64,000 bases of DNA from Lingula anatina (taxonomy: Eukaryota; Brachiopoda; Lingulata; Lingulida; Lingulidae). Position numbers and translations under genes: made by a program. Within the stretch, counting starts at the first letter, position 1. Every line of letters begins with the position of its first letter. The stretch lies in contig NW_019775747.1 in assembly GCF_001039355.2 (NCBI RefSeq), forward strand, positions 448,752 through 512,751, given 5' to 3'. Positions 30,101 to 36,951 of this stretch are shown piece after piece. Under the pieces are notes generated by a model. It worked only from the letters and a program-made list of their open reading frames with translations, was not told the DNA's origin and searched no databases.

Positions 30101-33100
30101 AAAAAAAAAAAAAATACCCCCCCCCCCCAAGGAAGTCGGTTGTCGCAAACGTCGTTATTGAATTTGCCGGAAAATGCAATCGGCAATCCTCGGCTCATTC
30201 CGCAAGCTCCATGCTGTCATTGTCGACTGCAGAGACATCCGAGTAGTTTCGAGTGCGGAAAATGAGCTTTCTGCGCATGAGTATTATCACCACGTGGAAA
30301 TATGGCCGCTTTGCCGTCAAATTCATCTCTAGCATTAATTTCAAAATACACGACAATTAAAGTCATAAAGAGAACGGGGCCGTCGTTTTGGATTGGTTTG
30401 CCATTGATATTGGACATGGAGACATCACCTTTTTACAATTATACGAAAGGCTGGCCGCGGCCAGCGATCATCGCCCGGAAAATTTCAGTGACATTCTGTC
30501 CAAAGCAGCACATAGGCTTACCAGGGTTTTTTTTTGTAGCGAAAAAAGGGTCGACAAGAGCGTCGTGGTATTTGGTGGACTGAAGGTCGGACAGGCCACC
30601 CGATAGTTGGCTGCTACGTGTGAGGCGAAGTAGACAAAATGGCATCGACCGAAATTACCTTTTTTAGATTTGGTAGTAGGAAGCATAGGCCTATCTTTGC
30701 TTCATTTTTTTAACAATTCTGAGAAGTGTTCACAATGCTTAAATTTTCTGAGAGTACAAATAAAGACACGCTGTTTATTTGATATTTGTTTTATTGATTG
30801 CTATACCAACAGAATGCATGAAATAACCTTAAATAGATTTGGTAATATGCAGCATATATATATTCATGACTTTTTACCTTTCTACGAAGTAGGCCCTATT
30901 CACAATGCTTTAATATTTTGAGAGCATGGATAAAGACATGTTGTTAGTTTGATACAAGTTTCTGTGGTAAATTAGTGTTTCCAGCTGTGTACTGAAAACA
31001 TAACTTTTCTTAAGCATTTTTTTTTTTGGACTGTTTTTTTTTTTTTTTCGCCCGCTCGCACCGATTTTGGGGTCCCCAGAGGATGTCATCCATAAAAATA
31101 AAAAAGTGTGGCCTAAAATTAAAAAAAAAACAGTTAAACAATTTAGGAGAAATGTACTTTTCACAGTTGGTCAACAGACGGGGTTTTCTGGTAGCATATA
31201 CATTTGCTTTTAAAGATTTTTTCATTGTTTCTCAGGTCCAGCCCCTGAACTTCCACCACGTCCCATTGACAGGTCCTCCACAGTCTACAACCACCGCTCA
31301 GCATCCGTGTCTTCCGCGCATTCTAGAGGACTGCCAGCTAAACCAAGTTTGGGTGAATATTTACTTTGTTGCCTGTCACAAGTGAATTCTCTTCCAAATT
31401 CAGTGCCTCTGGTTATATTATTTTATGTTTAATGCATCTTATGGCAAGTATTTTGATTGAAGACAAAAAGATGAAAAATACCTAGAAATGAATGTCAGAA
31501 CTGGTTTCATAAGACCTTACCTCAAATCTCCAAAATTGGACTTTAAAAAAAAATAAATAAATGAATAAATCTTTATTTAAATAGTAAATCTTAATTTTCC
31601 AGGTATAAAGGTGAAAGCCGTAGCATCCTACACTGGTACACCTGCCCCACCTACAAACAAGGGACAGGCGTTGAAGTTTGAGCAGGGCGACGTGATAGAC
31701 CTGATCAGTAATGACAATGTGCAATGGTGGGAAGGGAGACTTCACGGAAAGGAAGGATTCTTTCTCAAATCCTATGTGGAGGAGTACAGGAGACCGGTGG
31801 GTGATATTTCGGAAGCCTGTAGCAAAACTGAGGCTCCCTGTGTAACAGAAAGTCTGCCCTCCATTTAGTTACAATGGTTAGGGTTAGCCTGACCTAAATG
31901 GGTCAAAATCCAAAGGGGAGGCTTACCTGTACAAATGAATGGGAAGCAGACTCTCTGTCGTGTGATATTTGGATGCCTATCAAATAGAAAAAAATAGATA
32001 ATTGAGTCTTTTGAAAAACATTTCATGATAATCTTGGGGTAATTTAAAGAATTGCTTAATTGGTTGTATTTATATTCCATCATAATTGTAATTCATTTTT
32101 ATTTTCCATTTACAGGAAGTGTATTTGATATTATTTATTATAGATATGGTTGAGTTGTATATTTTAAAATTCCAGCATTTAAAACTAGACTGCCATTTTG
32201 ATAGCTGCAGTATCAAGTCTAGTAATCTTTGTCCACAGGAAGTTAAGCTGTGCATTATTAAGTCTGGTCATTTGTTCTGGTAGCAAGTATTTTTTTCTCT
32301 CTTTTTCTCACTTGTTGCCTGTCTGTTCTGTCTATAGTCAGTGCCCATACCTGTACCTCCTCCTCCACGTAAACCATCTTACGAACAACAAGTCCTGCCG
32401 TCCCTCTCTCAGGCTGCCACTCATTATCGAGGACGAGGCAGCGGCGGGCATCAGTATGTTAATGCTCCAAGTCTACAGGAGGAGTTTAAACAGTATCCCT
32501 GGTATGAAAGAAGATGGATAGCTTCTAAAATCTTTTCAGTGACTCATTTTTTTTTCATGTGCTGGGCATGTTTAATGCTTTATAGCCTCATGTGTTTGAT
32601 TGTTTATTTGAGGATTTCTTAGCTGGCAGTTTATATTAAAAAACCATTGAATGATACTTACAGAGTTGCCAGCCTCTTTATTTTATTTATTTATTTTATT
32701 ATTATTATTTTTTTTTTTTCATAATCAGAAAATGTGTTGGACTGACAGTCCCCACCCTCACCCTCCTATTCCTTGTGCTGGCAACGCTGTTATCTTGGTG
32801 TAGAAGCATTCATGCAGCCCCACATACAAAATATGTATACTAGATCCTCTTATGTAAATATACTGTGTATTGCATGGTTTTTCATCTTAGAAAAAAACAA
32901 TCCTGTAGAGCCTTTCAAGGAAAAAATCTTAATAAAGGGTGCTTTGTGATGATAACTTTCAAGTTTATATGTCAAACATCCTATGCACTTTTAAACTGTA
33001 TTAAGACAATGCAGTTTTAGAACTCTTGGTATTGTTTTGAAAGGTTTTTATTTTAGGAATCCTTCCAGAAGTTTCCATTAGTCCAGCCTTTTTTTTTTAC

Positions 33101-36100
33101 TTTTTTTACATTTGAAAAAAAAATTGTTCCCCATAAGTGTTGAACTGTCACTAACTATGCTATTTTCACTTCAGATTCTCTGTTGCTCTGAAAAACTTCT
33201 CCTTTTTTGTGAACCATCTATGATTCTGAAAAATGGGACATTAGTGTTATTGATATTAAGCACGAGTTTATCATGCATCAAATTGCAATAACAAAAACAA
33301 GGTCATTGCTTACTCATCCATGATAATCTATGTTGATTTATCACAAACCCAGGTGATATCAAATCCAGGAGAAAGTTTAAAGAGATTTTCATATAGATGT
33401 CAGAACTTATGGGAATCAACCAAGATAGCTCAAAGTCTTACAGTGTAGTAGAAAATTAAGTCAGATTTCACAGGATTCGTGGAGAATGATGACTAAAATA
33501 AATGGCAGAGTGACAAGTGCAGATGTTTTAAAGCTTGTTTTCTTTTTTAAGTTCTGGCAAACAAGTAGGAATTCGGCATGTTTTCAGTGGCACTAAATTG
33601 CTTTCTAAGGAAACATGCAGAGGTTTCACCATTGTTGCTGAAAAGTAAACCTCACTTCAAGCAGATTCTGCCATGAAAATGCGTCATTATAGGCTATCTC
33701 GGATTATTCCCATTTGTACTGACCTGGTTGTTTATACTTATACCCAAATAGTGCTTGGCTTTACTTGTTAAATACAAAGCTGCATGTTTTTTTCAACAAT
33801 TGCTAGTTCCAACGTGGGCCTTCGTATCTGCATCATGATGTCCGTCCTCCATCCCCATTACATAATGATGAGAACCAATCACCCATTGGTTCTCCATTAC
33901 AAAGGTCACCAAGGCCAGCCAGTTCGGCCTCACAGAAACATCCATACATCAACCTGGCTAACTTAGAAGGATATCCTTGGTATGTGCAGAGTTTCATGGT
34001 GTCATCAGATGATTTTATACATTTCCCGAAAGGAAAAAAAAAAGAATGTTACACTGTGTGTAAAAATTTTTCATGATTTTTTTTCTTGATCAAAGAGTTG
34101 ATGTGTGAACCATGAAAAAAATTAGCTTACTTGCAAAAAATAAGAAAGAAAGTCCTTCTTATGACAAAAAAGCATAATAGGTACTGTAACATTAGAATTT
34201 TACATTAGTGGAAATAACAGCATGTATGTTATATGTCAGCAGATTTTTTTTTTTTTTTTGACTAATTACTGGGTAGTTTTGTGTGTTAAGATCCCAGCAA
34301 ATGTTAAGTGTGTTATTCAGCTAATTTAGCTTGTAATTTTTCTAATGTTGCAAAGCACCACTTTCAATATTAGTGGCACCTTTTAGCATTTTTGGACCTT
34401 TGCTGTTAAATATTTTCTTTAAAATGTAGATTCAAAGCTATAGAATGTAAACTGATTTAATAAAACATAATATAGTTTAAAAAGGTCTTTGTTAAACATA
34501 GCATAAGGATGACTGAAACTGTCCAGTTTTCTTTTTAAGAACTTAAAAAGTTTATTCATTTCTTAAAATATTGTCAATATAGTTGTAATTTTTTATCTCA
34601 TATTACCAATAATCTTTTATTTCACCTGTGGTTGCATTTATTTCTGAATCACACCAGTATCTTTGCACTGTAACTTTTTCCCCCCATACTAGGTATGTGG
34701 GAGAAATGAGTCGTGAAAGTGCAATGGTCAAACTAGAACACCATCCTAGCAGTACGTACCTTATCCGAGAGAGTATCAACCCTGCCAGGCGGGGGGACTA
34801 CGCCCTGAGTGTGAAGTGAGTTTCAATTCAAAATTAATCTTTTTTTTTAGTGATAAAATAACATTGTTTTTATTAATTAATGATATGTTAGATTTTCTTA
34901 GATATGAATGTGTCTTGTTTAGTCTTTGGTATGCATTGTGCATGCTGGAGATAACAGTCTTATTTTGTCAGTGAAGGTCTGAGGAGTTTCCAAAAGTATT
35001 TTTCTCTCTTCTATCGGCTTGTATTTCTTAATTATCATTTTTTTTTTCTCTTTCTGAATTTTTTATTATTGAGCGTTCAGTTGTGGTGAATGGTTGCAAG
35101 TAACTGAAATATGTTCAGTAAATATCTGATTTTGTTTTAAAAACATACCTTATTTTCAAAGTTTTCAAGCTGTCTTAAATATCTTTAAACAGTATGCTTT
35201 ACAATCATAATTGCCCATTGAGAGGAAATTGTCTTACATTTATTGTATACTAAATGTTCATCAATTTTCTGAATTTTACCTCTTTTTTATCAGATATGAC
35301 AACAATGTTAAACACATACGGGTCATGAGAACACAGGAAGGGTCTTTCTATCTGGCAGACTGTCGATTTTTTAGGAGTATACCAGTGAGTCAATATAATT
35401 GCTTTTCATTTTATTTTATCTTGTTCATCTCAGATTTCATAAAAGATTTATTTGATGGGTGGTGAATAGCTTGAAATGCATTAATGGATTGCTCAATGTG
35501 ATAATTGATTTTGGTCATACAGGAAGGTCTCCTACTACTCGAGGATTATGTTAACGTCTCAGGTCCCCAAAGTGAGAAGAGTGATAATGTCAGGGGGTTT
35601 CCTCTGGTTTCCTAGGGGATGGGTGTTCTTTCACAAAATTACTAAAGTCTGAAAATTGGTCCAAATTAATAAGACAAAAATTGGTGGTAATTCAATTAAA
35701 TGAAACTATGCCCCGCACCTGTTTTATAACAAAAAAAAAAAAAAAAAATTTTGAAGTGGACTACTGTGGATCTATCTTAAATTGGAGTAGATTAAAGTTT
35801 TGTGAAACAGGCCTTGGGGGTGCCTTTAAATATTGGGTGTTCCCTTATTTCAATGGTTCATTCTTTTATTTTCATGGAAATATATTTAATTTAAAGATTA
35901 CATTTGAATACCTCAGATAACCTCAATTTTACACATTTTTATAGGAATTGGTAGACTATTACCAGAAAAATTCTTTAGCCTACAGCTTCCCAGAATTGGA
36001 CACAGTATTAAGTATTCCGTACAATGAAAGTGTGAGGCAAAATGCAGGTAAACTATGTTTTTGTAAAATAAAAAGCTAAGTGCCCGTCAATATGCTTTTA

Positions 36101-36706
36101 ATTTATGAAGTATATTCAGTCATTATAAGTGAACAATTTTAAACAGTTTCTTATAATTGAGGTAAACTGCAAAATGATGTATTTTATTTATTAATCTTTT
36201 TTAATAATTGAGCATGACATGTATGTCTACCAACCAAGTTGTCCACTGTCTTAGTAATAAAAAATAAGTTTGGTTTCTGCATACCTATGCAGTGCTTATC
36301 CTTATTCATTTATTCCTTATGATAATACTTTATTAGTTTTTCATCCAGCACCCCGAGAAACGCCAGCCTTGGGTTATGCAGTGGCCTCATTTGACTACGC
36401 TGCAACGGCAACCAATCAAATTTCACTTACTAAAGGGGACAGGATCAAGATTGTCAGCAAGCAGGGGGAAGACAGGGGCTGGTGGAAAGGTGAATTAAGA
36501 GGAAAGGTATGCTGGATAAACTTTCCCTTTACCTGTATCACTTTAAAATATTCCTAGAGTGTGTCAGAGAAGAATTTCATCAGCTGTGTTATGTTATAAA
36601 AATGATGTAATTTTTCTACAGTCAACAGCTAATATTGAGATATTTTTTACCTCCAATGTTTCGATGTCTAGCAGAATCTGAAGAAAAATGACATCATTCT
36701 TATTTA

Positions 36707-36754
<48 letters not shown>

Positions 36755-36951
36755 CAAGGCGATTTAATTGGAGAGAATAAGTTGTCACAAGCAGAATTGT
36801 ATCTCAGTTGATTGTTTTTCCATTCCGTAAGTAATCAATGAAAAGATTTGAATTTTTTGTTATCTGACTTCAGATTGGTTACTTCCCGTGTGCATATGTA
36901 GATGAGGAGGAAGATGCTGCTGATGGAAACAGTGCTAGTTCACCAAGGTAG
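5768..36951 (+). CDS. vav: Vav-family Rho/Rac guanine nucleotide exchange factor (complete gene, 26 coding positions)
   Basis: Vav proteins are cytoplasmic signalling GEFs. When tyrosine-phosphorylated downstream of receptor and Src/Syk kinases they load GTP on Rac/Rho/Cdc42 to remodel actin. I joined these coding exons by GT..AG borders and phase: 5768-5980, 6722-6838, 9339-9397, 15798-15875 (or its twin 18444-18521), 19116-19254 (or 20446-20557), 21942-22034, 22366-22434, 23045-23248, 23583-23678, 23909-23980, 24382-24474, 24660-24751, 25065-25110, 28173-28262, 28489-28598, 29003-29104, 29457-29488, 29836-29904, 31236-31352, 31603-31796, 32338-32501 (or 33807-33979), 34693-34815, 35294-35384, 35945-36047, 36349-36506, 36874-36951. 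The sum is 2802 nt, 933 codons plus TAG; vertebrate Vavs are about 845-880 aa. Domain order is CH-acidic-DH-PH-C1-SH3-SH2-SH3, diagnostic of Vav. The start ATG (AAAATGG context) fits the family N-terminus. Exon borders are read by eye without transcripts. Confidence 0.95.
5981..6721 (+). other. Vav intron 1
   Basis: GTAAGT donor and TTTTTGTTCCAG acceptor. The interior is AT-rich with a C-run near 6528-6540. No further feature is seen. Confidence 0.8.
6839..9338 (+). other. Vav intron 2 with a short tandem duplication
   Basis: An AT-rich intron. A segment of about 60 bp (AGGGCAAAGATGGGAAATGA...) at about 7698-7757 is repeated at about 7781-7840 with a few mismatches. A C-run lies near 8985-8999. 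Short open frames on the minus strand around 8417-8850 overlap one another and resemble nothing known. Confidence 0.7.
10450..11005 (+). repeat. Two-unit diverged tandem repeat
   Basis: The unit starting at about 10450 (TTTAGACGGC..TTAAGTCTTCCTG, later AAGATCTGAATTGGTAAAG and AGAAGCTTT) recurs from about 10690 (TTTAGACTGC..GTAAGTCTTCCTG, then GAGATCTGAATTGGTAAAG). The second unit carries an extra C-run and roughly 60 further bases. By eye about four-fifths of positions match, so this is an older, genuine duplication, unlike the near-identical blocks elsewhere. Confidence 0.75.
11651..12005. mobile_element. TTAA-flanked MITE, copy 1 (in Vav intron 3)
   Basis: Begins TTAAAGGGATAATAACTC and ends with the near reverse complement (GAGTTATTATCCTTTTAA), about 355 bp, with no coding capacity. 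Internal sequence matches the element at 44264-44603 throughout (for example GAGATTATAACAGAGTATAG and CAGATATCAGAATAATAGC). The TTAA at both ends fits a piggyBac-type target duplication, but the terminal bases AGGG are not a textbook piggyBac end, so the superfamily is only suggested. Confidence 0.75.
14320..14800 (+). repeat. 26-bp minisatellite, allele/copy A
   Basis: A tandem array with a 26-base unit close to CCTGTACCACAACCCTCCCT plus TACTGC, about 18 units with point variants. The unit lacks stops in all three forward frames and 26 is not a multiple of three. It therefore reads as a long proline/leucine/tyrosine-rich open frame with a 26-residue period that is not a gene. It is intronic in Vav. 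Confidence 0.9.
15798..15875 (+). CDS. vav: Vav exon 4, copy A: acidic region, first tyrosine
   Basis: A 78-nt exon, acceptor GAATTATAG, donor GTACGT. The first base completes Glu (GA|A) from exon 3. It then encodes [20 protein letters not shown] and LEDRA, and ends with TG of a Cys codon. The VYRTLED tyrosine occupies the place of the first regulatory tyrosine of the Vav acidic region (Tyr142 in VAV1). Entry and exit phases are both 2. A second copy lies at 18444-18521. Joining copy A to copy B would read TG|A, an immediate stop, so only one copy can be used per transcript. Confidence 0.88.
17030..17450 (+). repeat. 26-bp minisatellite, allele/copy B
   Basis: Same array as 14320-14800 but a few units shorter and with different unit variants, as expected for a length-polymorphic locus seen on two haplotypes. 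The overlapping open frames here are again by-products of a stop-free unit. Confidence 0.9.
18444..18521 (+). CDS. vav: Vav exon 4, copy B (identical peptide)
   Basis: Same 78-nt exon as 15798-15875 with the same acceptor and donor. The one difference noted is GAA to GAG in the LED codon, synonymous. It lies in duplicated block B and is probably the allelic version of the same exon, not a second exon. Confidence 0.85.
19116..19254 (+). CDS. vav: Vav exon 5a: acidic tyrosine region, alternative 1
   Basis: 139 nt. The first T completes the Cys codon from exon 4, then 46 codons follow: [11 protein letters not shown], an acidic spacer, [11 protein letters not shown] and a basic tail rich in Arg/Lys. 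DIYSAV and EIYEDL correspond to the second and third autoinhibitory tyrosines of Vav (Tyr160 and Tyr174 of VAV1). When unphosphorylated, those segments block the DH active site. The exon ends in phase 0 with a CAG|GTGTTT donor. It is phase-equivalent to 20446-20557. Joining it to that exon would put TGA directly at the junction, so the two are mutually exclusive. Confidence 0.85.
20446..20557 (+). CDS. vav: Vav exon 5b: acidic tyrosine region, alternative 2
   Basis: 112 nt, acceptor TTTTTTCTCACAG, donor GTATAA. The first T completes Cys, then 37 codons run through [20 protein letters not shown] and a KRRKKD tail. ELYDSV and DIYEDL align with the second and third Vav regulatory tyrosines, and VYNED adds a further tyrosine absent from exon 5a. 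It matches the vertebrate acidic region at least as well as exon 5a does. It begins and ends in the same phases as 5a, and exon 4 must splice to one of them: skipping both also gives a stop in the following exon. Confidence 0.88.
20558..21941 (+). other. Vav intron after exon 5b, with a two-unit tandem repeat
   Basis: An AT-rich intron. A unit of about 150 bp at about 20970-21122 (AATTTACATTGG, AGGTCATGTAACC, AATTACAGCAAT, CTGCAAGAATC) is repeated at about 21126-21268 with moderate divergence. Nothing else is recognised; a minus-strand open frame at 21425-21679 has no supporting evidence. Confidence 0.7.
21942..24474 (+). CDS. vav: Vav DH (Dbl homology) exons
   Basis: Six phase-0 exons (21942-22034, 22366-22434, 23045-23248, 23583-23678, 23909-23980, 24382-24474), about residues 203-411. 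They encode the catalytic GEF domain. CR1 is visible as [15 protein letters not shown] with the conserved Glu. [19 protein letters not shown] follows, then CR3 as [20 protein letters not shown], the signature helix of DH domains. The 3' part ([16 protein letters not shown]) covers the last DH helix leading into the PH domain. The domain exchanges GDP for GTP on Rac/Rho. All key conserved segments are intact. Confidence 0.95.
24660..28598 (+). CDS. vav: Vav PH domain exons
   Basis: Four exons (24660-24751, 25065-25110, 28173-28262, 28489-28598), about residues 412-524. The PH fold is read from [14 protein letters not shown], then [15 protein letters not shown], then [12 protein letters not shown], then [20 protein letters not shown], and ends with the helix [17 protein letters not shown] containing the near-invariant PH tryptophan. 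In Vav the PH domain supports the DH domain and binds phosphoinositides weakly. The 3-kb intron between the second and third exons holds no additional exon that I could find. The residues on both sides of it are contiguous in the family. Confidence 0.93.
25111..28172 (+). other. Vav intron within the PH domain
   Basis: AT-rich, with an A-run near 25848-25863, a short GCC/GTC-rich patch near 26870-26910, an isolated n at 26994 with no duplicated sequence beside it, and an (AG)n microsatellite at 27121-27157. The short open frames here have no family resemblance. Confidence 0.75.
27121..27157 (+). repeat. (AG)n microsatellite
   Basis: About 18 AG units in the PH-domain intron of Vav. Confidence 0.95.
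29003..29904 (+). CDS. vav: Vav C1 (atypical zinc finger) exons
   Basis: Three exons (29003-29104, 29457-29488, 29836-29904), about residues 524-591. The zinc pattern is complete: H-x12-C-x2-C-x13-C-x2-C-x4-H-x2-C-x8-C, visible in [29 protein letters not shown] and [14 protein letters not shown]. In Vav this C1 domain does not bind diacylglycerol in the usual way but packs on the DH domain and assists GTPase binding. The middle exon is only 32 nt, with phases 2 in and 1 out, yet frame and motif both demand it. Confidence 0.93.
29905..31235 (+). other. Vav intron with a GC-richer insert bounded by inverted repeats
   Basis: Intron between the C1 and proline-rich exons. The segment at 30031-30090 (GGCCACACTTTTTTA, TATGGATGACATCC, CACCGATTTT) recurs as its reverse complement at about 31050-31122. 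Between them is a noticeably GC- and CpG-richer stretch (about 30120-30660) unlike the surrounding intron. It holds several overlapping open frames and is not part of the Vav coding sequence. Confidence 0.7.
30031..31122. mobile_element. Putative inverted-repeat-bounded insertion in a Vav intron
   Basis: About 60-bp inverted ends: GGCCACACTTTTTTA at the left, TAAAAAAGTGTGGCC at the right. Both are followed inward by GGATGACATCC and CACCGATTTT, with A/T homopolymers next to them. They enclose about 0.9 kb of CpG-rich and then AT-rich sequence. A 72-residue forward frame at 30388-30606 reads protein-like (for example [20 protein letters not shown]), but I do not recognise it. It could be a DNA transposon with captured sequence or two separate short elements in opposite orientation. 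No target-site duplication was identified. Confidence 0.45.
31236..31796 (+). CDS. vav: Vav proline-rich exon and first SH3 domain
   Basis: Exon 31236-31352 encodes a proline/serine-rich stretch ([12 protein letters not shown], then a Ser/Arg-rich tail), the family's polyproline region before the N-terminal SH3. Exon 31603-31796 encodes the SH3, about residues 632-695: [13 protein letters not shown], an insert-bearing RT loop, [14 protein letters not shown], the paired Trp QWWEGRL, and [14 protein letters not shown]. The exon ends in phase 0 (CCG|GTGGGT). The N-terminal SH3 of Vav is atypical and can bind Grb2's SH3; the unusual RT-loop length here is consistent with that. Confidence 0.9.
32338..32501 (+). 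CDS. vav: Vav SH3-SH2 linker exon, alternative 1 (polyproline)
   Basis: 164 nt, phase 0 in, phase 2 out; acceptor CTGTCTATAG, donor G|GTATGA. It encodes 54 residues beginning [15 protein letters not shown], which holds a proline-arginine core suited to SH3 binding, and ending [22 protein letters not shown] has the pY-x-N form preferred by Grb2-type SH2 domains. The last TG plus G of the next exon gives the Trp that opens the SH2 domain. It is phase-equivalent to 33807-33979 and shares its C-terminal pattern. Confidence 0.85.
32502..33806 (+). other. Intron between the two alternative linker exons
   Basis: 1305 bp, AT-rich, with T-rich runs near 32700-32720 and 33090-33110. No other exon was recognised. 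Regulatory elements for the exon choice would be expected here but cannot be identified by eye. Confidence 0.6.
33807..33979 (+). CDS. vav: Vav SH3-SH2 linker exon, alternative 2 (Ser-Pro rich)
   Basis: 173 nt, phase 0 in, phase 2 out; acceptor TTTCAACAATTGCTAG, donor G|GTATGT. In frame it encodes 57 residues: [11 protein letters not shown], a Ser-Pro-rich centre with several SP sites ([21 protein letters not shown]), and a tail [14 protein letters not shown]. Like alternative 1 it carries a Y-x-N motif and ends YPW. If joined after 32338-32501 the frame shifts and meets TAG at 33964-33966. It should therefore replace that exon, not follow it. Confidence 0.85.
34693..36047 (+). CDS. vav: Vav SH2 domain exons
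   Basis: Three exons (34693-34815, 35294-35384, 35945-36047), about residues 750-855. The domain opens [11 protein letters not shown], carries STYLIRES (the FLVRES-type motif with the phosphotyrosine-binding Arg present), then [20 protein letters not shown], and ends with the helix [15 protein letters not shown]. In Vav this SH2 docks the protein to phosphorylated receptors and adaptors. All phases join (2, 2, 0, 1). Confidence 0.94.
36349..36951 (+). CDS. vav: Vav C-terminal SH3 domain and stop
   Basis: Exons 36349-36506 and 36874-36951, about residues 856-933. The SH3 is plain: [40 protein letters not shown] and [13 protein letters not shown], where Cys replaces the more usual Asn/Ser before the final Tyr. 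A short Ser-rich tail then reaches TAG at 36949-36951. In vertebrate Vavs this SH3 recruits partners such as hnRNP-K, Cbl-b or zyxin. The intron between the two exons carries a (GT)n microsatellite. Confidence 0.94.
36710..36752 (+). repeat. (GT)n microsatellite
   Basis: About 21 GT repeats in the last Vav intron; the minus-strand reading gives a poly-Thr/His frame that is not a gene. Confidence 0.95.
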
